From Phalacrocorax aristotelis (taxonomy: Eukaryota; Chordata; Aves; Suliformes; Phalacrocoracidae): 64,000 bases of DNA. Of the stretch, positions 13,723 to 28,249 are shown one piece after another (the stretch's first letter is position 1; every line of letters starts with the position of its first letter). A model generated the notes under the pieces. That model saw only the letters and a program-made list of their open reading frames with translations, was not told the DNA's origin and searched no databases. The stretch lies in contig NC_134282.1 in assembly GCF_949628215.1 (NCBI RefSeq), positions 18,146,723 through 18,210,722 on the forward strand. Reading direction: 5' to 3'. The position numbers and the translations under genes were made by a program.

Positions 13723-13949
13723 GGCGACCACCACGCTCCGGGGGCCTCGCGGGGCTGCCCGGCTGGATGCCTGCACGGCGGGGCTGGGGCCGCCCCTCCC
13801 GGATCGCCACCCGGAGGAGGACGGAGACGCGGGGGACGGGGCGAGGAAGGCGCGGGGGGGCGGCTTACCCACCCCGCTGCGGCCGTCTCGGGTTTACCCG
13901 TTGAGGCGGTGCAGACGGCCGGCCGCAGGGGTCCTTCCCGCCCCATATC

Positions 13950-13956
13950 CCGGAAG
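13950..13956 (+). promoter_or_regulatory. ETS/GABP-type site upstream of RPL35A
   Basis: CCGGAAG lies about 20 bp upstream of the inferred RPL35A transcription start. This placement is common in ribosomal-protein and other housekeeping promoters. It is a motif match only. Confidence 0.45.
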
Positions 13957-13968
13957 GCAGCGCGGTGA

Positions 13969-14006
13969 CTCCCTCCTTTGCCGCCATCTTGGTTCGCAGC
14001 CGTGGG
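13969..14006 (+). other. RPL35A: RPL35A 5' UTR exon 1 with TOP-like start
   Basis: A pyrimidine tract (CTCCCTCCTTT) starts the inferred transcript, as in 5' TOP mRNAs, whose translation is controlled by mTOR/LARP1. It runs into GCCGCCATCTTGG and ends at a GTAAGG donor at 14007. The acceptor of the next exon is CCCTTCTAG at 14398. The exact start base is inferred. Confidence 0.65.
13980..13990 (+). promoter_or_regulatory. YY1-type element in the RPL35A first exon
   Basis: GCCGCCATCTT is the reverse complement of AAGATGGCGGC, the YY1 site typical of the region just downstream of vertebrate ribosomal-protein gene starts. Its position within the inferred first exon fits. Confidence 0.55.
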
Positions 14007-14430
14007 GTAAGGAGTGGTGGCGCGGGGCGCGGGGCGGGAGGGAGTTTCCCCTGCCATGGGACCGTCGGCGGGCGCGGGACTCCCGGGGCGTTGCGGCTGG
14101 CGCCGCGTTGAGCGGGTAGAGGGCGGGATGGCGCCGATGTGCGACGGATGATCCCGGCCGCAGGTTGAGGCTCTCAGCTGAAGGGGGGCCGAGGCGCCCG
14201 GAGCGCCCAGTTCTGTGGGGAAGCGGAGGGTTCCCTTCCCTCCGCGTCTGAGGGAGGCTGGAAGCCCTCGTCGCCGTGCTGTGGGTGCCCCCGGCCGGCA
14301 GGATACCCTGGCCCCCGGACCGGGTATGCAGCGCCTCCCTGGCTTGGCTGGACGGAGCTGCCGGTCTGTGAGGCTCATGGCTTCTCTGTCCCTTCTAGGC
14401 CAGCTGGGACCAGGGCTTCGGGAGGACACC

Positions 14431-17632
<3,202 letters not shown>

Positions 17633-17644
17633 ATTTTTATTGGA

Positions 17645-17650
17645 AATAAA
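17645..17650 (+). terminator. RPL35A polyadenylation signal
   Basis: AATAAA lies 12 nt past the stop codon, followed by a T-rich stretch. This implies the very short 3' UTR usual in ribosomal-protein genes. Confidence 0.85.
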
Positions 17651-17699
17651 ATGGAGAATCTGTTTAATATTTGTACATTTCTATTTTTATCTCCTCCAC

Positions 17700-19314
17700 C
17701 TGTTTTGAGGGACTTTGTTCATTTTCAGTAGCATATCAGAATTCACAGCACAGGGGTGGAGTGGCGACTCTCGCTAGACCATGAAATGGAGACTTGACCC
17801 ATCCTTGGCAGGGCACTTGTAGAGCAGGCTGCGTTCCAAAGACACATAACTGGCAGCCTTCACTGCGACTCATCTGTGCCCCCTGTCATGGAATCTGAAT
17901 GGTTTGCAGAGCTAAACAATAAATGTTTACAACCTCCGAAACTGCGCGCACAAGCTCTATATAGAACACGAGAAATAATTCTTTGCCTGCCTGCTAGAGG
18001 GAAACTTCTTACTCCTGTTTCTCTTGCACTTGGTGATGACTGCTGCTGAGACAAAACTCTGTAATGGGACACTAAGTCCTAGCTCACATCTGAAAATAGG
18101 GTTATAGTAGAATCACAGAATGGGACCATACGTACTGGGCAGCACGTGTGCCCATAGTGTCTTCTCTGAGATATTTATTTAGACATGTTTTCGTCACACA
18201 ACTCTAGTGCCCGGGTGTCAGTTCTTGGTGGCTTCCTGGCCAGCCTCGTTGCAGTACCTAATGTGGGGTGGGGAGGGTCCATACCTCAGACCAGTGTATC
18301 ACTGTCGTGAGTTCCTTAAGGTTTGTTGAAGAAGGCATTGAAAAATGAATTCAAAGATTCTTAAAGTGCATGTGTCGGTTTCTTAGTACATGCCTGAAGA
18401 ATATGGGGTAGTTTTAAGAGTGGTTTCGGGCAGCTGCAGGTTGTCATGGGTACTGCTGATGTCACAGTCCCAAAATGGCCTGCCCCCATGCCCTGGGTGG
18501 GTGATGCCACTGATTCTACGTAGCTGTTTCAGGCTTTCAGTTATCGGACAAATTAAGACTGACTTTGAAATTGTAATTCAAGCAAAACCTGGGCCTGGCT
18601 ACACAGTTCTGGTATAGAAATTATTTCACTGGACTTACTTGAAGAACTAAACCTGTAGCTACTACTGTCTCCAGCAGCAGGAGAGCACTTGAGTGGAAAC
18701 CTGCATGTTTTAATGCATGGAGAGAAGCTGCAGCTTATGGGATGCTGGGTCAGGTCAGGCAGGGGTTTAGTCTTCTGGAAATACTGACAGGTGGTACAAG
18801 TAGGATTCAGAGAAGGATGGGGTGGAATACAAATTGAATCTCCAGTTTTAGGCACTACCAGAGGAAGGAGGAGGAAACATGGGCAAATTGGACTGTGACA
18901 GCAGGTTGGCGGGACTATGGTCCCTAGCGTGTGGTTGGATTCTGCTGATGTGGAGGTAGTAAGCGCACCCAAATTTGAGGTGCAATGCCCAAAAATACAT
19001 AATGATCCCATTTTTCTCTCCCCTTCTATCTTTTTCTGCTGTACCAGATACTGAGATACAAAGCCTGTTCCTGGGAGGCCTGACATCAAATATCATATGG
19101 CTGCAATTTTTGAATCTTTGTGTCAAAACTCTATTTCCTTTCATGTTCGTTCAGTCCCACCAAAACCAGTGTGTTCACTTGTATGTGATGGCCGCAGAAA
19201 GCAGCAGGCATAGCTGGTTCCAAGGCCTGTGCGATGCAAGTGCCTTTGCTGCAGCAAACCCCTTCTGCTCCTTTCCCCAGCAGCGCAGTAAAATGCCTTG
19301 TGTGGGAGGGTGCC
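17700..19314. other. intergenic, no gene recognised
   Basis: Neither strand shows a conserved exon. A short stretch from about 18106 begins AGAATCACAGAATGG, which resembles the end of an antisense CR1 element, but the similarity fades after about 15 bases. Confidence 0.5.
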
Positions 19315-19866
19315 ATGGCCACCGGGGAGCCTGCTGTCTGCTCCTTCGTGGACCAAACCACCTGGGAGCTCCTCAGCCTGCTTGACATAATGGGGAGGTA
19401 GAAGGGAAAGATGCTGGTGAGGGGGTTGGATGATGACAATGTGAGAGCTCCCTCGGTGCTGGTGGATTTTACCCAGGACCTGCGTGGCACAGCTGACATC
19501 AGGGATAGACTGCAGCAGGTGGAGAGAGAGGAAGAGGAGGAGGTTTGGCCATATCTGGTTTTTATGCTGTGGCAAGCTGCTGTATTGAAGTAGCTAATGC
19601 GCTGGGATCACGTGGATGAGGCTCTCTGGGATGTGAGGAGCCCCCTTCCCTGCCTGCCGGACGTGCTGGTGCTTGTGCTGATCCATGCAGAGCCCCGGGA
19701 GCAGCCGGACCAGGCAGTGGGAGCCCTTCAGAGAATGCAGTGTCTGATGGATGAGGCCTGGCAACCGGTGGTGGAGGCAGCTGCCTACAGGCCAGGCCAG
19801 CCTGGTGGCAACCTGGAGGCAGAGCAAGCTGTGTGCGGAGTGCTGAGAGGTCTGAAACTGCCATGA
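19315..19866 (+). pseudogene. C2orf72-like paralogue, degenerate or near-intact
   Basis: One frame runs from an ATG in good context (GCCATGG, 19315) to TGA at 19864: 183 codons broken only by TAG at 19399 and TAG at 19591, with no frameshift. It aligns along its length with exon 1 of the intact C2orf72 at 28525. WELLSLLDIMGR precedes the first stop and KGKMLVRG follows it, against RELVERVGGRRAVLLVAE. VLVDFTQDLRG matches MAAFARDLLGE, YLVFMLWQAA matches LLLVLCRAG, and ALWDVR matches VVRDVR. DVLVLVLIHAE matches AVVGVLLPGG, and VVEAAAYRPGQPGG matches VQAARYSPGSPAA. Identity is low but collinear. It lies on the same strand, 8.7 kb upstream of C2orf72. No later exons were recognised. It is probably an old tandem duplicate that lost function late; a live gene with sequence errors is possible. 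The function of the family is unknown. Confidence 0.75.
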
Positions 19867-21640
19867 AGGTATCCTGGGCCATAGCTAAACACTGGGGCAA
19901 GGGACAAACAGACAGGCTTTTTGGGAACAAAAACATGCTCAGGGTGGGGCATGGAATGGTCTGGGGGACAGTGTAGACCAAAGTGGTGCTGGGTGGCCAT
20001 GTTCAGATACGGGAGGGAAGACAAGCTGGACCCTGCAGGCAATGTGAGCTGGAAATGAGAATGGGGGCTTAAGTGCTAGGATGGACAACTGCATGTCCTC
20101 TTCTAAGTTGGTGGTGGCTCTTGCTCCTTGCCAAAAAACACGTGACCATGGAGATGCTGCTCAGTGTAACTGCAGTCCTGACCCCACCGCTGGGGCTTTC
20201 CGTGGCTATGCCGACAGCTCCACGGTCTCACTGACCCTGAATTCTTCATTGGAGGGGTGTGCCACCTTCTCTGGGTGAGCCATAGGCCAAAGCTTTGACC
20301 AGGATGATGCCTGCTGTTCTTCTCTCATGTGCATTTCCTCCCTTAGAAGTCAACTCCCAGGGTCCATTTATTGTTTCGCTCGCAGAGTTCAGTCACTGCT
20401 GTGCTCTGCCTGAACACATGCGACACAAGGTATTGAAGACAGCTGGAGAATGAATTCCCTTGGGCAGCAGAATCTGGCAGGCTGGATTTAGCGCTGTTCA
20501 GATGGATGTCCCTTTGTAGAAATACTTCCCTCCTGGCGCCTTGCTCACTGCCCGCCTTCTGCATGGACGATTCAGTATGTGGCTGCTGCCAGAAGGGGAC
20601 ACTGCTCCTTCACCATCACGCTGTCCTTGCTACGAAGCTCAGATTTCTTTGCTGCGTTGGCTGCATGATCTACCCCAGGAAACTGCTATCAAAAATCACT
20701 GAGTTTCTGCTTTGCATGAAGTACCTTGCTCGAATGTCAAAATGTGCCTGAGAAACTTGCTGGGCTGTCCCCAAGAAACCAGCTGTCAACAGAGAGGGAG
20801 TGAGAGCAGGCCAGCTGCCTCTGGATTTTAGACTGTCCCGAAACTGAGATAGTGAAAGAAACCCAGAGGTAAGAGCTAAGACCACTTTTTCCCAGGACAG
20901 CCTGAATGCAGGTGTCTTCAGTAGTTCTCATCAGCACAAAGCTCCTGAAATTCGCTGGGGTTCTTTGTAGTCACAGGATGGTGGGAGAGCAAAGTCTGCT
21001 GTCCCCTCTTGCTTATTGGACAAGATGCCACAAACAAGATGTAGGTCTGTCTCCGGTTACAGTGCTGTTTGCCATTAGTGCATTGGCCTTCCCTAAGACA
21101 TTGTCCTCACACCAGAATAGTTGAAGGGTCCAGGATGAGCTGTCTAAACTTGTTACTCTCGTCCATGGGATCCTTCCTACCTACCCTGATGGAAGGACCT
21201 GGGGATGGTTACGCACATGGCATGCTCTGCAACTCGCTATTTCACAGGCAGTTGCTCCAGGCATGCCTGGTAGCTCAGCGTGGTGTGTTCGGGCATGTGA
21301 TGCTATGCTGTCCTTCATGCTGTTTTCATGCTTGCTGCTTGAGCAGCCCTTGAATGTCCTGTCCCTTCAATATGATGGGTGAAAGAAGCTTGCTGTATCT
21401 TGACCCAAACTCCACTGAGATCTGTAGGTCAGGCCGAGTGCTGGCTTACAGAGGTGTCAGCACAGCTCTTGTGGGAGGACTGAGAGTGGTGTGGGCTGAA
21501 CCTGAGCGTGTATAGGGCTGAGAATCAGCTGCAACAAGGACAGTCCTGATCTGTGCCCATCCACTTTAAACTAGAGGCACTGCAAGTAAAACAGTATATT
21601 TGTGTTCACTCCTCCTCATTCCTGGCCAAAGGAGAAAAAA
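19867..21640. other. intergenic, no gene recognised
   Basis: I looked here for second and third exons of the C2orf72-like copy (the WSRRKN-type basic segment and the acidic C-terminus) and did not find them. Short open frames on both strands have no recognisable similarity. Confidence 0.5.
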
Positions 21641-21649
21641 ATTCTATGC

Positions 21650-21972
21650 CAATGGAAACCCAACGTTTAGCCCACTGCCCATTAAAGGGCCTCTTGCAGG
21701 GATGTAACCTGACATACAGGTGGCTACCAGCAGACATCCAGCGGGTTGAATTACTGGGATGGGTTATTTTGGGTGGGAGGAACTATGGGAGCAGCGGATT
21801 ATTTTTGTTTCTAAGGCCAATGGCCCATAAAATAGCTGAAGCTTTTTCGCATCCTCTCTGGGCATGGCAAGGCACTATGGTGAGCTGCATGTTTTTGCAT
21901 TGGGAGCTTATATATATTTCTTCTGGGTTTTTTTACAGATCTTGTATCCACCTAAGATCTTAACTATCACCA
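21650..21972 (+). pseudogene. diverged RPL35A duplicate
   Basis: The clearest part is 21931-21963, which matches 17601-17633 (acceptor plus last RPL35A exon) at 28 of 33 positions without gaps. It includes TTTTACAGAT and most of TGTATCCA..CTA.GATCT. Upstream and in the same order are pieces like the preceding exon: TATGGGAGCAGCGG (21784) against CATGGGAACAGCGG (16861), and AAGGCCAATGG (21813) against AAGGCCATTGG (16912). A weaker match to exon b (GAAACCC..CACTGCCC, about 21655-21680) precedes them. The retained splice acceptor shows that at least the last piece is a genomic rather than an mRNA-derived copy. The introns are much shorter than in RPL35A. It cannot encode eL33. Confidence 0.6.
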
Positions 21973-21974
21973 AA

Positions 21975-24900
21975 AGAAGTATTAAAAACCTGGTATTTCA
22001 TTTCCGTGTGTGTGTATTTATAAGCTTTAAAGCTGTACATCAAAGACTATGAAACTCCTGCTGAAGCTGTAGGTTTGTGTGATATAGTACAGCCGGGGTG
22101 GGATCTGAAGGTGGTTCAGAGCCCCTGAACCAACATTTCTCAGGGAAAGGACCCTCCAGGTTCTTTCCACATCCTTAAGGACAGTGTGACTTTATGAAGA
22201 AAACAACCTTGCTGTAGGTGTTTGGATGATGCTGGTGCTTGGCAGCCTCTTAGGTGAGGTGCTGTTTCCATAAAAAAAAACCCTGCTTTAAAAGATGGGG
22301 AGAAAATTACCTTGTTCAGTTGTCTAAACATAATTATAACACAGTTGACCCAATCGCTCTGTTGTGGAACAGACTTGTGTATCTTAAGATAAATTCCTCC
22401 TTTCGATAGGGAGGACACTTTCTCTTTTTTTGATCAAGCTATATGCAGAAATAGTTCCCTTGAGTCAATGCAAGATTTGTACAGTTCAGGCTGTTTGTGA
22501 GTGCAGAAAGTTTGTCTTTAAGAGACTCCTGATCAGCACATTGGGGCATCCTTAAAGGAAGTAGCCATGATGAGGTCCCGTGTTTCCATTATTTCCTGTA
22601 GCATCTGAAACATGCAGTTAACCACCCAAATCCAGGGACAGTCCCTGCAGCATTTTCAAGTTTCATCTCCGGCAGCATGTCTGTGCTGTGTCCAGGCACT
22701 TCTGCATGGGGTGACTTGGGGCACTGCCAAGCGCTGCTGGTGGAAGGGGGAGCTCTGAGGCATGTAAAATCCTGGCCAGGACCTGGGAGCACAGGGATGC
22801 CCTGCAGGGGCAAGTGATGCAGCCACAGGGGTGTGTGGCTGGGACGGGAAAAAGTGTGGTCACCTGGACAGCTGAGAAGGAGAGGAGGCAGAACACCATG
22901 GGTGCTCTCAAGCTGCATCCATGCTTTGTTCTCCAGCTAATCTTGGGTGGCTATACAGGAGTCCTGGAGCAACCTGCTCTGCTGCTGTGACTGCTGCCCC
23001 AACATGCTGCAGTCCAACAGAGGCAAGTCATCAGAGACTTGTTCTTTAAATGTTGAACCCCCTTCTCATTTCGACTAATGCAGGGTTGGTGAGTTTACAC
23101 GCAATAGCTCTGCTGCCAGGCTAGCAGGAGCATTGCAATTCAGCAAAGCAGGAACAAGCAGCTGTGGCCTGAAACCTCTCCAGCCAGCTTAGCTACAGAC
23201 CAAAGAGGACATGCACCAGCAAGCATTAGGAGCACTGCTGCAAAGCCCAGAAGTCTGCCAAGGACAACAGGTCTCTTCCTAGGACAGAGGAGAAAAACCT
23301 GCTCTGTTCAGCTGGCATCACATGCGGCGAGAGCAGCAGGGAGCGGTGTCCTGTGGGCTCCTGGCATATAAGCATCTGAGTACCACCTCTGGAAGAAGAG
23401 CTTGATCAAGACAGCACCTGAGCCAAGATTTGCCATCCAGACCATGCTTTGTCCATTTCCAAAAAACCCTTACCTAGCCCTGCTCCTCACTGGTCTGGCA
23501 CATCGTGCCTATGCACCAGGGCAAAATCCAACTGCCCTGTGATACCCTGTATTGTACGAGAAGGGCACCGTGCCAGCTGGCTATCTGTGGCCTCTTTCAG
23601 GCCTCAACAGTGTCAAAACAGGCAGATCCAAACCCACCTGCTCTGCCTATCAGAGCAACTCCAGCCTGGGAAGCTGATGGATCTGCCTGTTGTCAGAGAG
23701 CAGTTCTGAGAACCTGGGGGCTTCGCCCGTGCCAAGAAGGGGTTTTGGGGGAAGGATGCAGGAGGGAGCATGAGGGAAGCAGGAGGGGCTGCATTTGTGC
23801 TCAGTGGTCCCCAATCACAGGTTACCAGCTCGATGTGGTTTGGGGTAACTTCTAAGAGGTTCTGCAAAGGCTAAGCACACAAAAAGCTGGACTGCTGGTG
23901 TTGGAGGCACGTGTGTACTGGGGGAAAAAATGGAGGCTGGTGGCTGTGAACAGCTAGTCCCAGGTCCTTTTGTCAAAGTGAAGGCAAAGGTCCAGCTGAG
24001 GCTCTGGCAGGACAGCCTGAAAAAAGCCAGAAGAGGCAGCTTGGTCCTTGGGTCTGATTTCATGTGTACTGCCAGCCAGTTTTTTAACATCTTCCCCGTG
24101 GAGGAGCAATGAATGGAGCAGGCTGAGGGGGCAGCCTCCATCGCTCTCCAAGGGGACAAGCAGAGACATCCCTCCTACCGTGAGATCAGGCTCTGCTGGC
24201 TGTGCCAGGTCCCCATCGTCCTCTTCAGAAATACCTTCCTATGCCCCTCTGCCATCCAGAAAGGGATGGTGACTCAAGGAAACCTAAGAAAACTTAGGAC
24301 AACTGCAGAGACGGGCAGGATGAGGCACAGATTTCAAAGGGAATGGTATTTTGGAGAAGAGAGGTGGGGAAGGTTTTGGGGCTCCCCATCAGGAAGCCAG
24401 GCTGTGTCTGAGCCATGGTACAGCCAGGGACTTCACAGCTTTATTTGCTTATGGAGTGTAACCTCTGCTGAGTGGGGTGTGATGGCCTGGATGGATCCAG
24501 GCCAGGCCTGAGTCGGCACGGGCTGCCAGGGGACAAAAACTGGGGCTGCCTCAGCGGTCCCTGGAGATGGCTGGGTCTGGGGCATGGGGAGCTGGGACAG
24601 AACAAAGTGACCATCCAGCTTGGATTCAGTTTGGATTCAGTTGTGACTGAACTTGTCACAGGAAAGATCCATGTCTTGTTTGACACAGTTCAAGCTTCAG
24701 TGGGTGAAAAGTGGAGAGGGGTCTGGGTTCAGGGGCTAGAAATGTTATGGGGAGTTTTGGGGGAAAGTCAATGGAGGAGATGGGGAGAGTTAATGGAGGA
24801 GTGAACAGGAGACAAGCTAGAAGGGGCTCAGCAGGCCTGGGATGTTCAGGGCAAGGGGATAGGTGGGTTTGAGGTATTTTCTTCACTTGCAATTACGTCC

Positions 24901-27900
24901 TCTGCTACTTCTCTGGGGCACCCAAGAGGATCTCCATGGATGAAGAGCTCAGTGAGTGCTGGTGCCTCACAGCAATGCTCCTGGTGGCAGCTGGTAGTGC
25001 TGTACAAGTAAAGCAGATGCTCTCCAGCATCTTGTAATGGTGACGTGTTTTTCCAAAGCGGTAGGTGGAAGCAGGCTTGGGGAACAGGTCTGTGAAGGAG
25101 CACTTGTGCAAAAGTTTGCTAAGGCTTAGCTTGTCAGCAGCCAGTTCCTGCTCCTAGCTGGCTCAGAGGCTTTTCCAAGTGCCACTGTGAGCACCGAGGC
25201 TGCTGAAAGAGTTTAAGGAGCTGGGCTGGGTCATTGAACACAGGGGCTCAGAGCTGCTCTAACAGATTCCCTCTTGCTCGTTCAGGCTGTCTGCACTCCT
25301 ATCATCAACCTTGGCATAAGAATCCATTTCCCTCCATCCTCTTCCTACTTTCTTCAAAAGAGAGGTTTAATCTTTGTAAATGCCCCTCTTAAAGGGCCTA
25401 ATCCAATGGACCTTTGATTTTGTTTAGACTTCAATGCACTACTACTACACATGAGAAATTTATTTCTCTGAACAAAGCATCTTCTCTTCCTCCTTTGAAG
25501 TCCAAAATGAGCAGATGTTGTGTTTGCTCTGAACAGCCATGAACATGTGTAAGAGATGTGATTACCTTCATTTAGGGCTATCTGCAGAGATTTTCTTCAG
25601 ATGTGACTGTCAGGTGGACATGTGAAGGGGTGTCAGGCCTTGTAAATACATCTGTGGTTTTGCTCTGATGCCTGCCAGAGCTTTGAAGTCACTTTGTCGG
25701 GGACTACAAATACTGCTGAGCTCATGACTGACTCTGACCTGTTTGAGCTGTACCTCTTTAAGTAATGCAAAGGGAGACAAAGTTGTATTTGCTATTAGAT
25801 CTTACCTCTGTTAATAAGTAAAGAAACGTAAACAAGGTTGTTTGGTATCGTGGGTGACATTTGCCTTTCCAGCTAGCCTCTGCTGGCAATGGTACATGTG
25901 TAACTAAAATGAACAAAAGAATCGTAGTGGCCACGCAGAACAGCTCTATCTGGTCTCAATTATTAGATTTTAGAGGCTGCGCTGGCAGTTTAGATGCTGG
26001 GGCCACTGCAGAGAAATAGCCAGTGGTGCTCCTTATGAGCTGAGTTAGGAAGATAATTTCATTTTTTTCTATACCTTCCCTGCAGAAATCATCTTGGTAA
26101 GTTTGAAGAATCACCTGCTTGAATGCCCACTTTCTGAGGTACTTTGGGGGCTCTATGCGAGTCACTGGTGCAGCACTGCTTGAAAAGAGCCCTGTGAGAC
26201 CCATGCTGTAACGGTCTTCGCACATCAGACAGGGTATAGCTGGCACCACCACACCACAGGCTGTGCTGGCAGCTCGTGTGGAGTTTAACATGCTGTGGGT
26301 CTGTTGTGGCAGTTTGCAGGGGGCATCCTATCTCCTTACAGCTGCCTTCAAAAGACCTGAGCTTCCCCGATCAAACTGGCCAAAGCAAGTGCCCATCTTT
26401 GCCTTGTTCCCTGCAGGCACCAGCCAAAGCTGCTGGTCCTTCTTCACAGAGACCTTCTTGTGTCTGGCTTATGAACAGATCTGTGTGAGGGCTGTATCTA
26501 AAATTCTATAGTGGGGGAAATTATGAGGCACGAAACCCCAAGGTGAGGGCTCCTGGGGACGAGCACCCGCTCCTGTCCCCTCCTGCTGCTGCTGCCGCAA
26601 TTCATGGTGCTGACTATACCCAGGGTGTTTCTCCACGGGACTGTGAGCAGGTTTCTGACCAGATGAGAAAAAAAAATCCTTGTACATACAAAAACAGGGC
26701 AACATTAAGGCCAGACCTGGCTTTTGAATTATGCCTGACTTTGTAGCCCTGGTATGTTGACAGCTGCTCTCTGGGCTACCATGCTGGCATGGAAGCATGG
26801 GCTCTTGCAACAATAGACCCTGATCTTTGGAAGAGTAGCCTAATACTTCTGTTTTATTTTCCCCCAACTTGCTTATCAACACTTGTCAATTAATAAGTTA
26901 CTTTTGCTAGGACCCAGGGCAGAAAGTCTCTCTGAAACCCTCAGCCAGGCTCTGCAGTGCTGGCATAGGGCAGTGTTTGCTAAGCCTGTCATAGCTGGGG
27001 CAAACATTTTCCTGACTTAATCTTCCTAAGCTGCCACACCCTGCCATGCCTGGGAATGAACCCATGGCACATCCCTTCCTTGTGATGGCTGCTGACCTGC
27101 CAGGCTCTGGGGACGGGTGGCAGGGAGCAGGCACGCTGGCTCAGCTGCCTTTATGGCACATGAGCATGTCCCAACACACATGTTGGGAACCACTGATCCA
27201 GGGCAGGCACATGGATTTCTGCCATGCTTTCACTTCCAGTGCTCTTGGAGCCTCTACCAGTCCCACAGAGGTGGTTTGGCTCCAAATGACCTCAGAGAGT
27301 GACTGGCCAAGGTGACTCTTGCCATTTGCACCTTTGAGCTGTTTATCCCCTCTTGGGTTCTTGTGATAAGACATTACCTGTTTGGAGGAGCCTGTTCTGA
27401 TGTGGAACAGGGGAAGTGTTTACCACATGCCATGAATCGGAGCTCCCTGGTTCATCTGCCAGGCACACTGACACCAAGCAACTGCCAGGGCCAGGCACAG
27501 TGGCTGCCATCACGTGGCTTTTGTTCACTGTTGGCTGGCAGGGCTGGCTCATGGGACACGGGCCTTTCCCTGCGCCAGGGCTGCGTAACATGTGCCAGCA
27601 CTGCAGCTCTGATTATAGCCCTGTACTTACCCCTGCAAACATTCTGTGCTGTGATGGGAGCCGCATGTCACTGTGGAGCGCTGCCGATGCTGGTGGGGCT
27701 CTGACTACGGGCTGTGTTTTGTGTGGAAGGGGATGGATGTGGTGTTTGCAGAGGGGAAGCCAAAGGGGACTGGCTTGGGTAGGGTCTTGGAGGCACAGTG
27801 TGTGGGGTGGGGGCTGCAGCTCGGCTTTGTGCTTGTGCACAAATTGGGGAACTTGTGACCAGTGGGGTGGGTATGGCCTTTGAGGGGGTAATTGTTTCCC

Positions 27901-28240
27901 AGATGCAGCCATAGCCTGGAGAGGCTGTGCAGCAGCGTAGGGCCTCCTACAGCACATTGTGCCCGCAGAGGCCACTCCATCACTGCCCTGGGGTGCAGTG
28001 TGTTATGCCCTGGGGGGCATGTTATATCCTTGGGGGTGTGTGATCCTCTGCTCCTCAAGCTCTTGCATCCACAACCCCTTTGCAGTCACCACAGCCTTCA
28101 CTCACCCCTCTTGTACCTTCCTAGTCCCCCCACAGCCTGTGTTTTTTGCCTGAATTTTATCACCTTCCTGCTTTAAGAGGTCCAGTCTAGCAGGAGGCTT
28201 GTGCAAGGACCCTGGGTCAGGTTGCGTGGCAGATCGGGGG
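21975..28240. other. long intergenic stretch, no gene recognised
   Basis: Moderately GC-rich sequence with many short frames on both strands, as expected by chance at this composition. None resembles a family I know. The most protein-like frame is on the minus strand at 25956-26291. Exons of a lineage-specific or non-coding gene could be present but cannot be called from sequence alone. Confidence 0.45.
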
Positions 28241-28249
28241 CCCCGGGAC

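Larger units (their letters stand above)
13340..14340. promoter_or_regulatory. CpG island, bidirectional IQCG / RPL35A promoter
   Basis: About 1 kb of very GC-rich, CpG-dense sequence contains the IQCG start (13722, minus) and the RPL35A 5' UTR exon (about 13969-14006, plus). The two are only about 250 bp apart, head to head. It carries a GCCGCCATCTT (YY1-type) element and a CCGGAAG (ETS-type) element close to the RPL35A start. Several long open frames on both strands here are products of high GC. Confidence 0.8.

Noticed and set aside
18106-18125. CR1-like terminus (AGAATCACAGAATGG)
   Set aside because: Only about 15 bases match; too short to call an element.
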